64,000 bases of DNA from Hyphomonadaceae bacterium JAD_PAG50586_4 (GCA_023242925.1 CP096134.1:1941501-2005500); one strand, 5' to 3'; positions 8,706 to 18,842 are shown, numbered from the stretch's first letter. Translations and numbers: made by a program. Notes: a model not told the origin generated them from the letters alone.

Positions 8706-9871
8706 ATGCGATTAGCCAAGGCGTGACGGTGTACCTCGGAAGGGCCGTCATAGATGCGGAACGGTCGGATATCGCGATAGATTCTCTCAACCACGGTGTC
8801 GCGTGTCACACCGATTGCGCCGAGCACCTGTAGGCTTCGGTCCACAATTTGGCCGAATGCTTCCGAGCAGAAAACCTTGCACATGCTGGTTTCGTTGCGC
8901 CCATGCTCGCCTTGATCGAGCAACCAGGCGGCATGCCAAATGGCCACGCGAGCATGATGCAACGCGATTTCATTGTCGGCGAGCATGAAGCCCACGCCTT
9001 GATGTTGACCGATGTGTTTCCCGAAAGCGTAGCGCTGTTGTGCATGCGCACTGGCGATGGCGTGGGCGCGTCCCGCGAGCCCGAGCCAGCGCATGCAATG
9101 GGTCAGCCGCGCCGGGCCCAGACGCACCTGAGCGTTGCGAAGGCCATGCCCGACTTCGCCGAGGACGTCTTCTCGAGGCACAAAGAGATTCTCGTATGTG
9201 ATTTCTGCGTGGCCGCCGACCTGATTGGTATCGAGTGTATGCAGCATGCGATCAATGCGAATGCCTGGCGCGTCCATGGTCGTCAAAAACATGGTCGCGC
9301 CCAGATCCACGCCCGCTGAACTTATGGTGCGGGCCATGATGATGTTAAGGTCGCCGCCGGCTGCGCCGCTGATCATGTATTTGCGACCAGATATGATATA
9401 GCCCTGATCGGTTTCGTGGGCCTCGGTCAGCAAGTGTGAGGGATCGGAGCCGGCGCCGTTGGTGCTCGTTTCGGTCATCGAAAACACGGAACGGGATTCT
9501 GCGGAGATCAGGCGCGGGAGCCATTTGGCCTTTTGTGTCTCCGTGGCGACTTTGCTCAAGAGGTTGATGTTGCCCTCATCCGGGGCCGCGATGTTGAGCG
9601 CTAATGCTCCAAGCGTGGACCAGCAGGCGGCCTCAAACACGACGGCGCAATCACGATGATCGAGCCCGAGCCCGCCATAGGCTTTGGGCGCATGGGGAGC
9701 CAATAGTCCGGCTTCTTTGGCCTTGGCGTTGAGTTCGCGGCGCAGCGTATCGTCGATGAAATCTCCGTTGCAGCGTGGATCGTCTTCAAACGGCGCCACA
9801 TGTTCGTGCACAAAGGCCGACACACGATCGCGCAGATCGACAACAGAAGCAGGCAGGGAGAAATCAATCAT
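8666..9871 (-). CDS. Acyl-CoA dehydrogenase, ACAD10/11-like
   Basis: 402 residues from ATG 9871, 5 bases after the kinase stop. The acyl-CoA dehydrogenase layout is complete: helical N-domain, AKEAGLLAPHAPKAYGGLGL, the beta domain with SMTETSTNGAGSDPS and the flavin-binding C-terminal helices. VRLGPARLTHCMRWLGLAGR and YDGPSEVHRHALANR resemble the ACAD10/ACAD11 subgroup rather than classical fatty-acyl dehydrogenases. Pairing with an APH-type kinase immediately upstream mirrors the fused kinase-dehydrogenase of animals and the lvaA/lvaC pair of pseudomonad levulinate catabolism, where a phosphorylated 4-hydroxyacyl-CoA is processed. The substrate here is not known. Confidence 0.85.
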   Translation of the reverse strand: MIDFSLPASVVDLRDRVSAFVHEHVAPFEDDPRCNGDFIDDTLRRELNAKAKEAGLLAPHAPKAYGGLGLDHRDCAVVFEAACWSTLGALALNIAAPDEGNINLLSKVATETQKAKWLPRLISAESRSVFSMTETSTNGAGSDPSHLLTEAHETDQGYIISGRKYMISGAAGGDLNIIMARTISSAGVDLGATMFLTTMDAPGIRIDRMLHTLDTNQVGGHAEITYENLFVPREDVLGEVGHGLRNAQVRLGPARLTHCMRWLGLAGRAHAIASAHAQQRYAFGKHIGQHQGVGFMLADNEIALHHARVAIWHAAWLLDQGEHGRNETSMCKVFCSEAFGQIVDRSLQVLGAIGVTRDTVVERIYRDIRPFRIYDGPSEVHRHALANRIYTGGPFALRRPA

Positions 9872-9876
9872 TTGGT

Positions 9877-10890
9877 CTATCTCAGCACTGAGTTCGCGAG
9901 CTCTGCGCCGCGAGCAAGCATGAAAGGGACAGAAGCGTAGAAGCGCTCCCATATCGGGTCGATGCGCCGTCCCTGGCGGTGAAGCTTCAGATTGAGGCCG
10001 GTGATCGCCGCCATCCGAAAATGTGCAAATGCCTGGTGCCAAGAGACGTCCGGGCAGGGCGGACCCCCGGCGGCGTAATAGATTTGCAGTAAGGCGTCGC
10101 GCGAGAGAGGCGCGTGCGGTCGCCAATCTATCGCCCAGCCATGATGGTCAGCGATCATCAAGAGCCAGCCGACGTCAAGCCCGACGGGGCCGATTGCGGC
10201 AAGATCCCAATCGATCAAACCGCTCGCTTGGCCGCTTTCAAATAAGACATTGCCTGGCTGGAGATCGCCATGAACCAGGCCGGTCGGGCCAGTATCGGGT
10301 ATCGTGGGCTTAAGAGAATTGGCGAGCGCGCACGCGCGCGCGCGCGCATCACAATCGGGCATATGGCGCAGCAAACGCTCCCAGCGTTCAAGCTCGACGG
10401 TTAGGGTGGTTGGTTGTTGCCAGGACGGGATTTGCACGCGCCAATCGAAAGCGTGCAGCGCACCCATGAGACGCGCGCTCTCTGCCCACATCTTTGATGC
10501 GTCGGTGAATTGCGTGAGCGCTGCAGGTGATGGAGCCCACACGATGACGCTGCGGCCAGGCAATTTCTCCATGATAATGAAAGGCGCGCCGAGTACATCG
10601 TCGCCGTTGTGCGCCCAATGTACAGCCGGTACTGGAAACCCTGAGCTATGAAGCGTGCGCAGCAGAGCGGACTGTCGATAGATGTCGGCGCTTCCGCTGC
10701 GGGGCACGCCAACGGGAGCCTTCTTGAGAATGTAGGGCGTGGCGTTGCCGGCGGCGTCTACAAGATCGAAGCCGAAGGTCAATCCAGCGTGGCCGTCGAC
10801 CATGATTTGAAAATTCGCGACCTGTCCTGTTTGGGCGAGAAAATCCTGCAATCGTCTAGAAAGCTCCGCGTATGGGTTCGGCGTATCCAT
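9877..10890 (-). CDS. APH-family phosphotransferase (LvaA / ACAD10-kinase-like)
   Basis: 337 residues from ATG 10890 with GGGGAT upstream. Kinase hallmarks are visible: an ATP-pocket lysine in PYILKKAP, catalytic loop HGDLQPGNVLF and metal-binding GLIDWDLAAIGPVGLDVGWL. This is the family misnamed aminoglycoside phosphotransferase; its metabolic members phosphorylate the 4-hydroxyl of hydroxyacyl-CoAs. The dehydrogenase that follows 5 bases later supports a metabolic role rather than drug resistance. The neighbouring SDR, alcohol dehydrogenase and esterase would form and oxidise the hydroxyacid. Confidence 0.82.
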   Translation of the reverse strand: MDTPNPYAELSRRLQDFLAQTGQVANFQIMVDGHAGLTFGFDLVDAAGNATPYILKKAPVGVPRSGSADIYRQSALLRTLHSSGFPVPAVHWAHNGDDVLGAPFIIMEKLPGRSVIVWAPSPAALTQFTDASKMWAESARLMGALHAFDWRVQIPSWQQPTTLTVELERWERLLRHMPDCDARARACALANSLKPTIPDTGPTGLVHGDLQPGNVLFESGQASGLIDWDLAAIGPVGLDVGWLLMIADHHGWAIDWRPHAPLSRDALLQIYYAAGGPPCPDVSWHQAFAHFRMAAITGLNLKLHRQGRRIDPIWERFYASVPFMLARGAELANSVLR

Positions 10891-10993
10891 CTTGGTATCC
10901 CCGAGCGCACGGTCTGCTGTTCGTCTGAAGGCGTCCAATTCATTCGAACGCGATACGATGACTTCAGAGCATGGATCGGCGCTGCCCTGTTGG

Positions 10994-11797
10994 TCACAGG
11001 GTCTGGCCGTCATCTATTGTAAACACAGAGCCCGTGATGCCGCGGGCGGCGTCGGACGCAAGCAGCAGCAAGGCGCCGTCGAGGTCTGACGCTGTCGCAA
11101 GGCGGCGGCGAGGAAAACGCGCAATCTGTGCGGCGCCTATTTGTGTCTCAAACCAAGCTTGGTTGATCTCAGTGCGGATGTAGCCAGGGCTGATCACATT
11201 GACGTTTACGCCTTGGCGCGCCCACTCGACAGCTAAGGCTTTGGCCATCGCGGATACGGCCGCTTTGGAGGCTGCATAAGCGGCGATTCCGGCCTCTGGG
11301 CGATTGGCGGTCACAGAGGAAACGAGAATGATGCGTCCGCGTCCGTGCTGAGCGGCGCCGCCTGCAATGAGCCGCCGTCCGCCTTCTCGCGCTGTCAAAA
11401 ACGCACCCCGAAGGTTGACGGCCATGACTTGATCAAATGCATCGAGCGGCATTTCGGTGGCGCGACCAGACCATGTGACGCCTGCATTGGCGATAACAGT
11501 ATCGACCAGCCCGAAGGCGGTTTCGCCGGCGGCAAAGCACGCGGCGACCGAAGCCTCGTTCGTCACGTCAAGCTCTGTCGCAATGGCTTGACCGCCATCG
11601 CGCATGATGGCCTCAGCAATTGCAGAAACACGATCGCGGCGACGTGCGCCAAGCACCACTTTGGCGCCCGCCCTCGACAGCACTGTCGCAAAGTGTGCGC
11701 CCAGCCCTGAGGATGCGCCGGTTACAAGCGCAACGCGACCGGACAAATCAAAATTGGTCGGTTCATCTTTTGCGCGCCCCTCCGTGATGTTTTGCAT
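10994..11797 (-). CDS. Short-chain dehydrogenase/reductase (classical SDR)
   Basis: 267 residues. Cofactor motif GASSGLG near residue 27, ANAGVTWSG, serine in ILVSSVTAN, YAASK as catalytic Tyr/Lys, and the C-terminal GSVFTIDDGQTL typical of 3-oxoacyl reductase-like SDRs. An Arg-rich turn after strand 2 (LGARRRDR) suggests NADP(H). It lies in the minus-strand operon between the alcohol dehydrogenase and the kinase, a position similar to LvaD in the levulinate cluster. Exact substrate unknown. Confidence 0.85.
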   Translation of the reverse strand: MQNITEGRAKDEPTNFDLSGRVALVTGASSGLGAHFATVLSRAGAKVVLGARRRDRVSAIAEAIMRDGGQAIATELDVTNEASVAACFAAGETAFGLVDTVIANAGVTWSGRATEMPLDAFDQVMAVNLRGAFLTAREGGRRLIAGGAAQHGRGRIILVSSVTANRPEAGIAAYAASKAAVSAMAKALAVEWARQGVNVNVISPGYIRTEINQAWFETQIGAAQIARFPRRRLATASDLDGALLLLASDAARGITGSVFTIDDGQTL

Positions 11798-11806
11798 CGG
11801 TGTCCT

Positions 11807-12865
11807 TCAGGCGGTCAGGGCGATTTTGAGCACGCCATTTTCTCGCTGGGCGAGCAAACGGTAGGCTTCGGCCCCGTGTTGCAGGGGCATGCGATGCGTG
11901 ATGTAGCGCTCAGGCTTGAGCCTGCCTGCTCGAACCAGCGCAAACAATTCGGTCAATTGATCATGCATTGAACACGTGCCCAGACGAAATGTCAGGCCTG
12001 CGGCGAATGCGCGTTCGAGTGGAAATGCGTATCGTTTCGCCTGGTGAGCGCCAATCACAGACACTGTACCGCCCCGGCTCACCAGCCTGAGCGCCATATC
12101 CAGTGCGGCTTGGTTGCCGGCGGCCTCCACCACAGAGGGAAGTTTATGGCCGCCGCTCTGTTCACGTATTGCTTCGATAGCGACGTCAGGATGCAGCGGT
12201 ATCGCTCCGGCTCGCGCCGCACACGCACGCCGTTCTGCAACAGGGTCGACCGCGTAGACGATGGAGGCCCCGCGCACAAAGGCGCTATCCACCGCCATAA
12301 GGCCAATTGGGCCCAGGCCGACCACAGCCACTTGGTGTCCTGCAAGCACATCAGCATTCTTCACGCCATACCAAGCCGTCGCCATTGCATCGGTCAGCAT
12401 AAGCGCTTGGTCGGAGGTCACGCCCTCGGGCACCTTTATCGCATGCATGTCGGCGACAGGGACGCGGAAGATGTCGCTTTGCAGTCCCTGCAGTTTCGAG
12501 GACAAGCCGTAATAAGCACTGGCCTTTGCCTCGCAGCGCATCATTGCGCCAAGAAGACATTGGCGGCAGGCGCCGCATCCGACTGCGGCGGGAATCATCA
12601 CTTTATCGCCTCGACGAAGGCGCCGCACCGAGCGCCCTATATCGACAATTTCCCCCACCGCCTCATGGCCGACACAAAAGCCGACATCGTCGGAAAAGCC
12701 GTGTCCGTCGTAGATGTGCAGGTCGCTTCCGCAGATGGAGCATGCCTCCATTTTGACGAGTGCGTCGTCGTCTGTCTCCAAGGTCGGGTCGGACATGGGC
12801 TCGTAGCGCACGTCTTTAGGACCAAAATAACGCAAGGCCTTCACGTCGCGCATCCTCTTGGGCAC
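11807..12865 (-). CDS. Zinc-dependent medium-chain alcohol dehydrogenase
   Basis: 352 residues. The catalytic zinc site is intact (Cys in CSICGSDLH, His-Glu in GHEAVGEI), as is the structural four-Cys lobe (CGACRQCLLGAMMRC). The Rossmann motif is VVGLGPIGLMA, and an Asp in YAVDPVAERR suggests NAD specificity. It would oxidise a secondary alcohol or polyol-like substrate. The gene lies 9 bases upstream of the SDR and downstream of the esterase in the same operon. Confidence 0.88.
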   Translation of the reverse strand: MPKRMRDVKALRYFGPKDVRYEPMSDPTLETDDDALVKMEACSICGSDLHIYDGHGFSDDVGFCVGHEAVGEIVDIGRSVRRLRRGDKVMIPAAVGCGACRQCLLGAMMRCEAKASAYYGLSSKLQGLQSDIFRVPVADMHAIKVPEGVTSDQALMLTDAMATAWYGVKNADVLAGHQVAVVGLGPIGLMAVDSAFVRGASIVYAVDPVAERRACAARAGAIPLHPDVAIEAIREQSGGHKLPSVVEAAGNQAALDMALRLVSRGGTVSVIGAHQAKRYAFPLERAFAAGLTFRLGTCSMHDQLTELFALVRAGRLKPERYITHRMPLQHGAEAYRLLAQRENGVLKIALTA

Positions 12866-12936
12866 ATGTGCAGCGCAGCGCTCACGCTGCCGATCGCCAC
12901 AAATTGATCCTCAGCAAATCTCAGCACAGGTCCAAT

Positions 12937-14321
12937 TCATGTTCGGATGCGGCGGTAGATATTGGCGCCATTGCAGAGCAATTCGCCGGCGCCGTCCGGG
13001 TCTCGCGTGAGCGTGAACTTGCGCACCAAATCGCACGCGATATCGCCTGCGGGTGGGTAAAACACCGCAGCAGCGCCCGTAACAAAAAACTGTCCTCACC
13101 GCACGGATGAATGTCGAAAACCGAAGCTTTGGCGCCATGCAGCGCGCTGCCGCCGCTTGGCTGAACTCTCAATTGCGCGCGATCGCGGGTGATCTCGACC
13201 TCCTGGCGCAAGAGCGTGTCCTCGTAAACGCCAGCGCACCTGCTGATTGAATCCAGCGCCGCGACCGGCATGTCCCGTGCACGCGGTTCGTAGACCTTTG
13301 TGAATTCATTCAGAATGAGGTGCGAGACGTCGTCGTAGAGCGCAATGCCGCTTGGTGCGTTGACGAGAAGTGCGAATGCAAAATGTTCTCCTGGGACTAC
13401 GCGCAAGAAAGCTTTCGTGCCGAAGGTTGCTCCATCATGGCTTATGACGCGCTGGCCGCGCCAATCGTTGACCTGCCAGCCAAGGCCCCAACCCAGCAAT
13501 GCGCCGGGGGTGAGGGTGGGTTGTTGTAGCGTCCACGCCAGCTCGGCCACTTCTTTTGAAATGAACGCACCACCGTCGAGATAGGCGCGCGCCAACGCGA
13601 TCAGATCGCTGGCTCTTCCGCCCATTGTCGAGCCTGCGGGCCCATGTCCAGGAAACATGAACGGCATGGGCTCGACCCGCCATTGCGCGGACGCTGGATC
13701 ATAGACATGACCGACGGCCGCGTGCTGGCGCAGGGCCTGCTCGGGACGTGTCACAATTGTGTCGAGGCCAAGCGGGCGTGCAAACCATTCTTGTACAGCT
13801 TGGTCCCAGTCGAGCTTTGTCGCCACCTCAATCGCTCGCCCGAGCAGCAACATGCCGTTGTTGCTGTAGCAAAGCATCGCACCTGGTGCGTGATAGGCCG
13901 GGGCTGCATTGATGATCGACATTTGTCGCGCCAAAGCGTCGGGATTCCTCCCAGTGTCGATGAACAATGTCGGTGAGACGCCGCTTGAGTGGGTCAGCAG
14001 GTGACGCAGCTGAACCTGATCGTAATGGATCTGGCTTATAGGCCGATACTCGGGCACGAGGTCGCGCACCAGCGCATCCAGCCTCAATTCTCCTGCCTCG
14101 ATGAGCCGTAATGCAATAGTCGAGGTGATGGTCTTGGTGACTGATCCGAAGGGAAATACAGTCTGTGTTGAGCATGGCGTCCGGGTATGGGCATTGGTCA
14201 CGCCGGCCGCTGCGGCGTAAGTCTCATCCCCGATGAGCATTGCAATTGATGCGCCTGGCATCCCACGCTTGGCCAAGCAATCTTGCAAGATTTCTTGTAG
14301 TCGTGCCTGCGTCCCATTCAT
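12937..14321 (-). CDS. Class C beta-lactamase-like serine hydrolase (esterase), C-terminal frameshift
   Basis: Start ATG 14321 with AGGCGG upstream. Penicillin-binding-type active site: Ser and Lys in FGSVTKT, YSN in LCYSNNG and a C-terminal HDG. Family members include EstB-type esterases and lactone or ester hydrolases. The frame is intact until the six-A run at 13084-13089 (plus strand). One extra A gives a natural C-terminus reading EDSFFVTGAAAVFYPPAGD and ending at 12937; as sequenced, the frame ends at 12921 with an atypical Cys/Ser-rich tail. First gene of the operon under the palindrome at 14401; it could release the acid substrate from an ester or lactone. Confidence 0.82.
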
Positions 14322-14400
14322 TACTAACCGCCTTGGCCTGAACTTGGTCGCCAGTGCGCGCATTCAGAGAATGCCGCCTCACAAATCTATCCTCAAATAA

Positions 14401-14414
14401 GTTGCGAATGCAAC
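14401..14414. promoter_or_regulatory. MarR-type operator copy 1 (GTTGCGAATGCAAC)
   Basis: Perfect GTTGC-N4-GCAAC palindrome, 79 bases upstream of the esterase start at 14321, so it probably controls the esterase-ADH-SDR-kinase-ACAD operon. Its last base overlaps the stop codon of the upstream ornithine-cyclodeaminase-like gene. The same core recurs at 18844, 21396 and 34586, with degenerate versions at 21947 and 24874. Confidence 0.65.
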
Positions 14415-15379
14415 TAAATGTCCCGCAAAGGCGTCGTTTCAGGTGAAGCGTATAATAGCCAAGCGCTGGCCAGATCTTGCACAATGTGACCCAGGGATTT
14501 GTACGCGGTGAGCCCATCGCTTGATTGGCGGCCTTCAACGCGACCCGAGAGGATATCTCCGATCTCTGCGACGACATGATCGTCGCTTATGAGGCCCGCG
14601 CGCTTTGCCCGAAGAAATTCTGCGCCCTGATTGAGTACGCCTTCGCGACTGTCGGCGATGAAGCGAGCGCGCGTGACGAGGTCGTTGTCTACTTCGACCG
14701 GGCCATCATAGCTTGAGCCAACAATGTTCACATGCGCCCCAGGGCGCACCCATTTGCCCTCGAGGATGGGTTCTTTGGCTGCCGTGACAGTGCATATGAT
14801 GTCGGCGTCAATGACGCATGCGCGTGCGCTGGTAAAAGCCATGACCGGAATGGTGAGTTCGTTTTCCATTTGGGTCGCGAAAGCTTGCGCACGCTCGGTT
14901 GAGCGGCCCCAGACACTGATGCAATCGAGCTTGCGCACCAAGGAGATTGCGCGCGCATGCGCGACGGCTTGTTCGCCGTAGCCCAAAATGGCAAGGCGGC
15001 GCGCGTCTGGCCTGGCGAGTGATTGGGTGGCGACGGCGCTGGCGGCGGCGGTGCGGATGGCGGTGATTTCCCCTGCATGAGCGATGCAGACCGGCGCGCC
15101 TGTCACAGGGTCAAACAAAACCACCACGCCCTGATGTGATTGGGCGCCGCTTGCCGCGTTTTCTGGAAATACGCTGACAAGTTTGGCGCCGAATGTGGCG
15201 CGGTCGCCCATTGCTCCAGGCATGATTCCGAATAAGCGCCCGTTCGCGAGCGGGATAATGGAACGCAATAATTGTTGGGTCTGACCAGAGGAGAGCGCAA
15301 TCATAGCCTCTCGTACGACGGGGATGCAGCGCTGGAAGGTGAGCCGCTGGGCGACCTCTTCGCGATCTATGAGGCGCAT
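14414..15379 (-). CDS. Ornithine cyclodeaminase / mu-crystallin family protein
   Basis: 321 residues. Recognised by the N-terminal RLIDREEV, the substrate-side LFGIMPGAMG and AKLVSVFPEN, the LAILGYGEQAVAHARAI nucleotide-binding turn, and IVGSSYDGPVEVDNDL. The family includes ornithine cyclodeaminase, ketimine/pyrroline-2-carboxylate reductases and the hydroxyectoine protein EutC. The neighbourhood (PLP lyase, Ldh-type reductase, sarcosine oxidase) favours imine or N-substituted amino-acid chemistry over ornithine. Co-transcribed after the M19 dipeptidase with a 12-base gap. Confidence 0.85.
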   Translation of the reverse strand: MRLIDREEVAQRLTFQRCIPVVREAMIALSSGQTQQLLRSIIPLANGRLFGIMPGAMGDRATFGAKLVSVFPENAASGAQSHQGVVVLFDPVTGAPVCIAHAGEITAIRTAAASAVATQSLARPDARRLAILGYGEQAVAHARAISLVRKLDCISVWGRSTERAQAFATQMENELTIPVMAFTSARACVIDADIICTVTAAKEPILEGKWVRPGAHVNIVGSSYDGPVEVDNDLVTRARFIADSREGVLNQGAEFLRAKRAGLISDDHVVAEIGDILSGRVEGRQSSDGLTAYKSLGHIVQDLASAWLLYASPETTPLRDI

Positions 15380-15391
15380 ATCCTATGCCTC

Positions 15392-16471
15392 CTAGGGGCG
15401 GCCATCCTTGGCCAACGCCTCTGCTAGATCACTTGTCCGGACGGGTTTCCACACCTGTTCGCACACGCGTAGCCAGTTCTCACCAAGGATCTTTTGCACA
15501 GTGTCTTCGCCATAGCCGCGGTCGAGCAGGCTTTGTGTGAGCTGGGGGAAGTGCTCGGGTTCGACCAGCGGCATGTTTGGCTTGTATCCCGATCCGGGCG
15601 GAAAGGCGCCGCCCGCAGCCGCAAGCGCGATGTCGAAGATAAAGCCCTGATCGTACACGTAATCGAGCGAGAGGCCGACATAATCGGGGCCTACGCGCTG
15701 CACGACATAATCAATGTGTTCAACCACGCGAGCAGGCGAGATGTCATAATCGGCGTTCAACATGTTTGAGATGCCGTTGATCCCGATGACGCCGCCGCTT
15801 TGCGCACAGGCGTCAATTTGCTCATCGCTGATATTGCGTGGGTGGGGATGCACGCCCGCGATGTTGGCGTGAGAATAGATGAAGGGCGCATTCGATAATT
15901 CGGCGACGTCGCGGGCGGTGCGCGCGCCAGTGTGAGAGCAGTCCACGAGCATGCCAACGCGGTTCATCTCGGCGACCACCCGGCGACCATAGGCCGACAA
16001 TCCGGCGTTCTCTGGCTCCATACATCCGTCGCCGACCTCGTTGCGGGTATTATAGGCCATCAACATGTGTTTCACGCCGAGTACGTAATACACTTCGATC
16101 ATGGCGACGCTGCGTTCCAGCGGCCCTGTGCCCTGCAAGTCGAATGCAAGGCCGACACGGCCTTGCGCTTTTGCTGCCCGCATGTCCGCTGCCGTAGCGA
16201 TGAGCGCGTAGCGGTCAGGCGCCTGAAGGATGCGGGCGCGCTCCTGGGCGATGATCTTCACCGTGTCCGCAATGAGCCCGCCATCGCCGCCAATAGAGAG
16301 CGACACGAAATCCACCGCGTTTGCCGCAAAGCGCGGCAACAGCGCGCGCTTCAATGCGTGCGAACCGAGGTCGGTATAGGGCAAAGTAAAGTCGGCGACG
16401 AAGGCTTGTCGGTGCAAACGGGCGGCCTGTTCACTCACGCCCCAGGCCGCCGCGTCCTCGCTCATCGTCAT
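15392..16471 (-). CDS. Peptidase M19 (membrane dipeptidase-like), atypical N-terminal metal motif
   Basis: 359 residues. M19 signatures: FDLQGTGPLE, GVKHMLMAYNTRNEVGDGC, VDCSHTG, IYSHANIAGVHPHPRNISDE, GIDYV-like VGPDYVGLSLDY, and KILGENWLRV at the C-terminus. The usual N-terminal HxD zinc ligand motif (as in DGHNDLP) is not present; the equivalent position reads VADFTLPYTD. Renal dipeptidase relatives cleave dipeptides with a D- or dehydro residue. With the altered ligand set, substrate and metal use are uncertain. Lies between the TonB receptor and the ornithine-cyclodeaminase-like gene in one transcription unit. Confidence 0.85.
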   Translation of the reverse strand: MTMSEDAAAWGVSEQAARLHRQAFVADFTLPYTDLGSHALKRALLPRFAANAVDFVSLSIGGDGGLIADTVKIIAQERARILQAPDRYALIATAADMRAAKAQGRVGLAFDLQGTGPLERSVAMIEVYYVLGVKHMLMAYNTRNEVGDGCMEPENAGLSAYGRRVVAEMNRVGMLVDCSHTGARTARDVAELSNAPFIYSHANIAGVHPHPRNISDEQIDACAQSGGVIGINGISNMLNADYDISPARVVEHIDYVVQRVGPDYVGLSLDYVYDQGFIFDIALAAAGGAFPPGSGYKPNMPLVEPEHFPQLTQSLLDRGYGEDTVQKILGENWLRVCEQVWKPVRTSDLAEALAKDGRP

Positions 16472-16526
16472 CCGTTCGATCCTCGCGCTTTCGGTTATCG
16501 TCCGTGCGCGCCCTTAATGGCAATCT

Positions 16527-18786
16527 TTAGAAGCGGAACGCCGCCTGCACACCCCATGTTCTTGGCTCGCGCAGATTGACGACAATACGCGAACCGCCAG
16601 GCGTGAAGGGCGCGGTCGCCTCTGAGGGGACCCCGGAAACGGCGCTGACCACCACGTCCTCGTCCGTGAGATTGCGTCCCCATAGACGCAAGGAGATTGC
16701 GCCATCGTTCGTTTCAAAGCCGGCAAGCGCATTCACCAGCCAATAGTCCGGTTGCTTGAATCCGGGTGTGTTGGCGTCGTCGAAGAAATAGCTCTGAGCC
16801 CAGCGCGCGTCGCCGCCGAGACGGAAGCTCCAATCGCTAGAGACGGGATGCACCCAGTCAGCCGTGAGGCCAATCGTGACCGGAGAGACGCGAGAGAATT
16901 CGCGTCCTTCCAAAGCAGGGTCGTCGCTTTCGGTAAACTCTGTTTCTTGCACGCCGAGATTGGCGCCGAAACTGAGTTCTTGGGTGGGGCGATACTGAAG
17001 TTCCGCTTCAAGGCCGTAGATTACGGACTCAGGATCATTGAACAAAATATAAGTCGGAACGCCCCCGATAATTTCGACACGGAAAGATTGTCGGTCCTGC
17101 CAAACTGAATAGAAGGCTGTGGCGTTGAAGATCAGACTGCGCTCAAGCGCAGTTGAGCGAAACCCGATTTCGTAGGAATCCACAAATTCGGGATCGACAA
17201 TATCCCCAAGCGCTGTCGGGAGCGTGGGCAGGCCGGTCTGGAAGCCGCCCGCCTTGTAGCCGCGGGCATAACGTAAATAAGTCGAGACGTCGTCTGTCCA
17301 ATCATAGGTCAAGGATACATCGCCAGTCAGCGCCGTTTCCTCAGCGCTGCTCGTGGGTGCGCCGACGGCAAGGGAACAGCCGTCAATCCCGCCAACGGCG
17401 CGAAGGGCTCTCCGACCGCTGGAGCATCGGAAAAACCAGTTCCGCCATTGATCAGACTGAAGGCGCTCGAGACGATGTCACGTTCGTCTCGTGTCACGCG
17501 CGCGCCGGCAGACAATGTCCAAGCATCGCTGAGTTCGGTCGTGAACGACGCGAACGCCGCGTAGCTGGTGGAGGTCGTCTCGCTGCGCGACGAGAGAATC
17601 GCCGGGGACGACGAAAGGGGGAAGAGGATGCCGGCTATCAAAGGCACGTTAATCATCGAGCGCGTTTCGTCTTCGATGGTTTCGCGCATGTAGTACGCGC
17701 CCGCAATCCAAGCGAACGCATCCGTGCCGTAGGTCAGGCGCAATTCTTGTGAAAACTGTGATTGGTCAAGGTCGGTGCCGGTATTCACGAGTGGCGCCGC
17801 TAGGCCGTCTTGTTCATTGAATTGGACGATCTCAAAAGTTCGGTAGGAGGTGAGCGATGTGAGATCGAGAGAGGGCGATAATTCATAGTTGAGGCGCAAG
17901 GCCGCGCCAAACGTGTCGCGTTCACCGGTTCCGTTGAAGTCCCCTGAGACCTCGCGGTCCAGACCTGCGGTGGTGAACGGTGTGGTGACTTCACCTGGCG
18001 CTGTATAATCGGCGCTGTTGTCATTGACATCGTCAGTTGAGCTATCAACCGTCAAGAGCGCTTCAAACCGTTCTGATGGCGTCCACAAAAGCTGCGCGCG
18101 GCCAGAGACGTTGTTGTCTTCACCGAGCGTGTCGCCGGTGAAGGCGTTCTCTGTAAAGCCGTCACGCACGCGACGGGAAAGACTAAGTTTGCCGGCAAGA
18201 GTGTCAGTCAACGGGCCGCTGATAAATCCAGCGACGTTGAACAATCCGTCAGATCCGCCCTCGATTGAGAGCGCCCCATCGAATGTTTCACTCGGACGCC
18301 GGGTAACAATGTTCAGCGCGCCGCCGATAATGTTCTTGCCCTGCAGCGTGCCCTGGGGGCCGCGCAGAACTTCGATACGTTCAATATCGAGCAGGGCCGC
18401 ATTGAATGCAGCAGAACGTCCGACAAAGACTTCATCAAGGATGACGCCATTGGCTGTCTCAAAGCCGGAAAAGACATCGCTTGACCGAACGCCGCGAATT
18501 GTCAGCAACGCGTTAGAGATGACGCCGCTGGGATTATACTCAACGTTCGGCGCAACGCGGTAGACGTCCGCAGGCGCGCTAATGCCGCGCAAGGCCATGG
18601 TTTCCGCATCGAGAACAGTGATCGAAAGGGCACGTCTTGGACGTTTTCTTCGATCTTTCTGGCCGTAACCACGATTTCGTCGGCTTCGACAACAGAGGTG
18701 GCGGCGTTTTGCGCGAAGGCCACATGGGGCGCGCATGTGATCAGTGCGGCCGAAGCCCATACGATGTTGCGAAATCCGGCCATCAC
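16527..18786 (-). CDS. TonB-dependent outer-membrane receptor, two frameshifts
   Basis: Start at 18786 or the next codon, giving a signal peptide (hydrophobic ASAALITCAPHVAFAQ) and a TonB-box/plug start DEIVVTARKIEENVQDVP. The frame shifts at GGG 18628-18630 (one C missing on the coding strand), after which LSITVLDAETMALRG continues the plug, then at about 17354-17362 before TSSAEETALTGDVSLTYDW. Plug motifs LRGPQGTLQGKNIIGGALNI and the terminal aromatic FRF are present. About 750 residues if corrected. It would import a pathway substrate with TonB energy. First gene of a unit with M19 and OCD; a MarR-type palindrome lies 57 bases upstream. Confidence 0.88.
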
Positions 18787-18842
18787 AATTCTCCCCTTTG
18801 CGATCAGAGCCTGCTGATGGTTGCAATGTTAACCATGCAATA

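Noticed and set aside
9877-10890. Aminoglycoside resistance gene
   Set aside because: The APH-type motifs fit, but position beside an ACAD10/11-like dehydrogenase supports a metabolic hydroxyacyl-CoA kinase.
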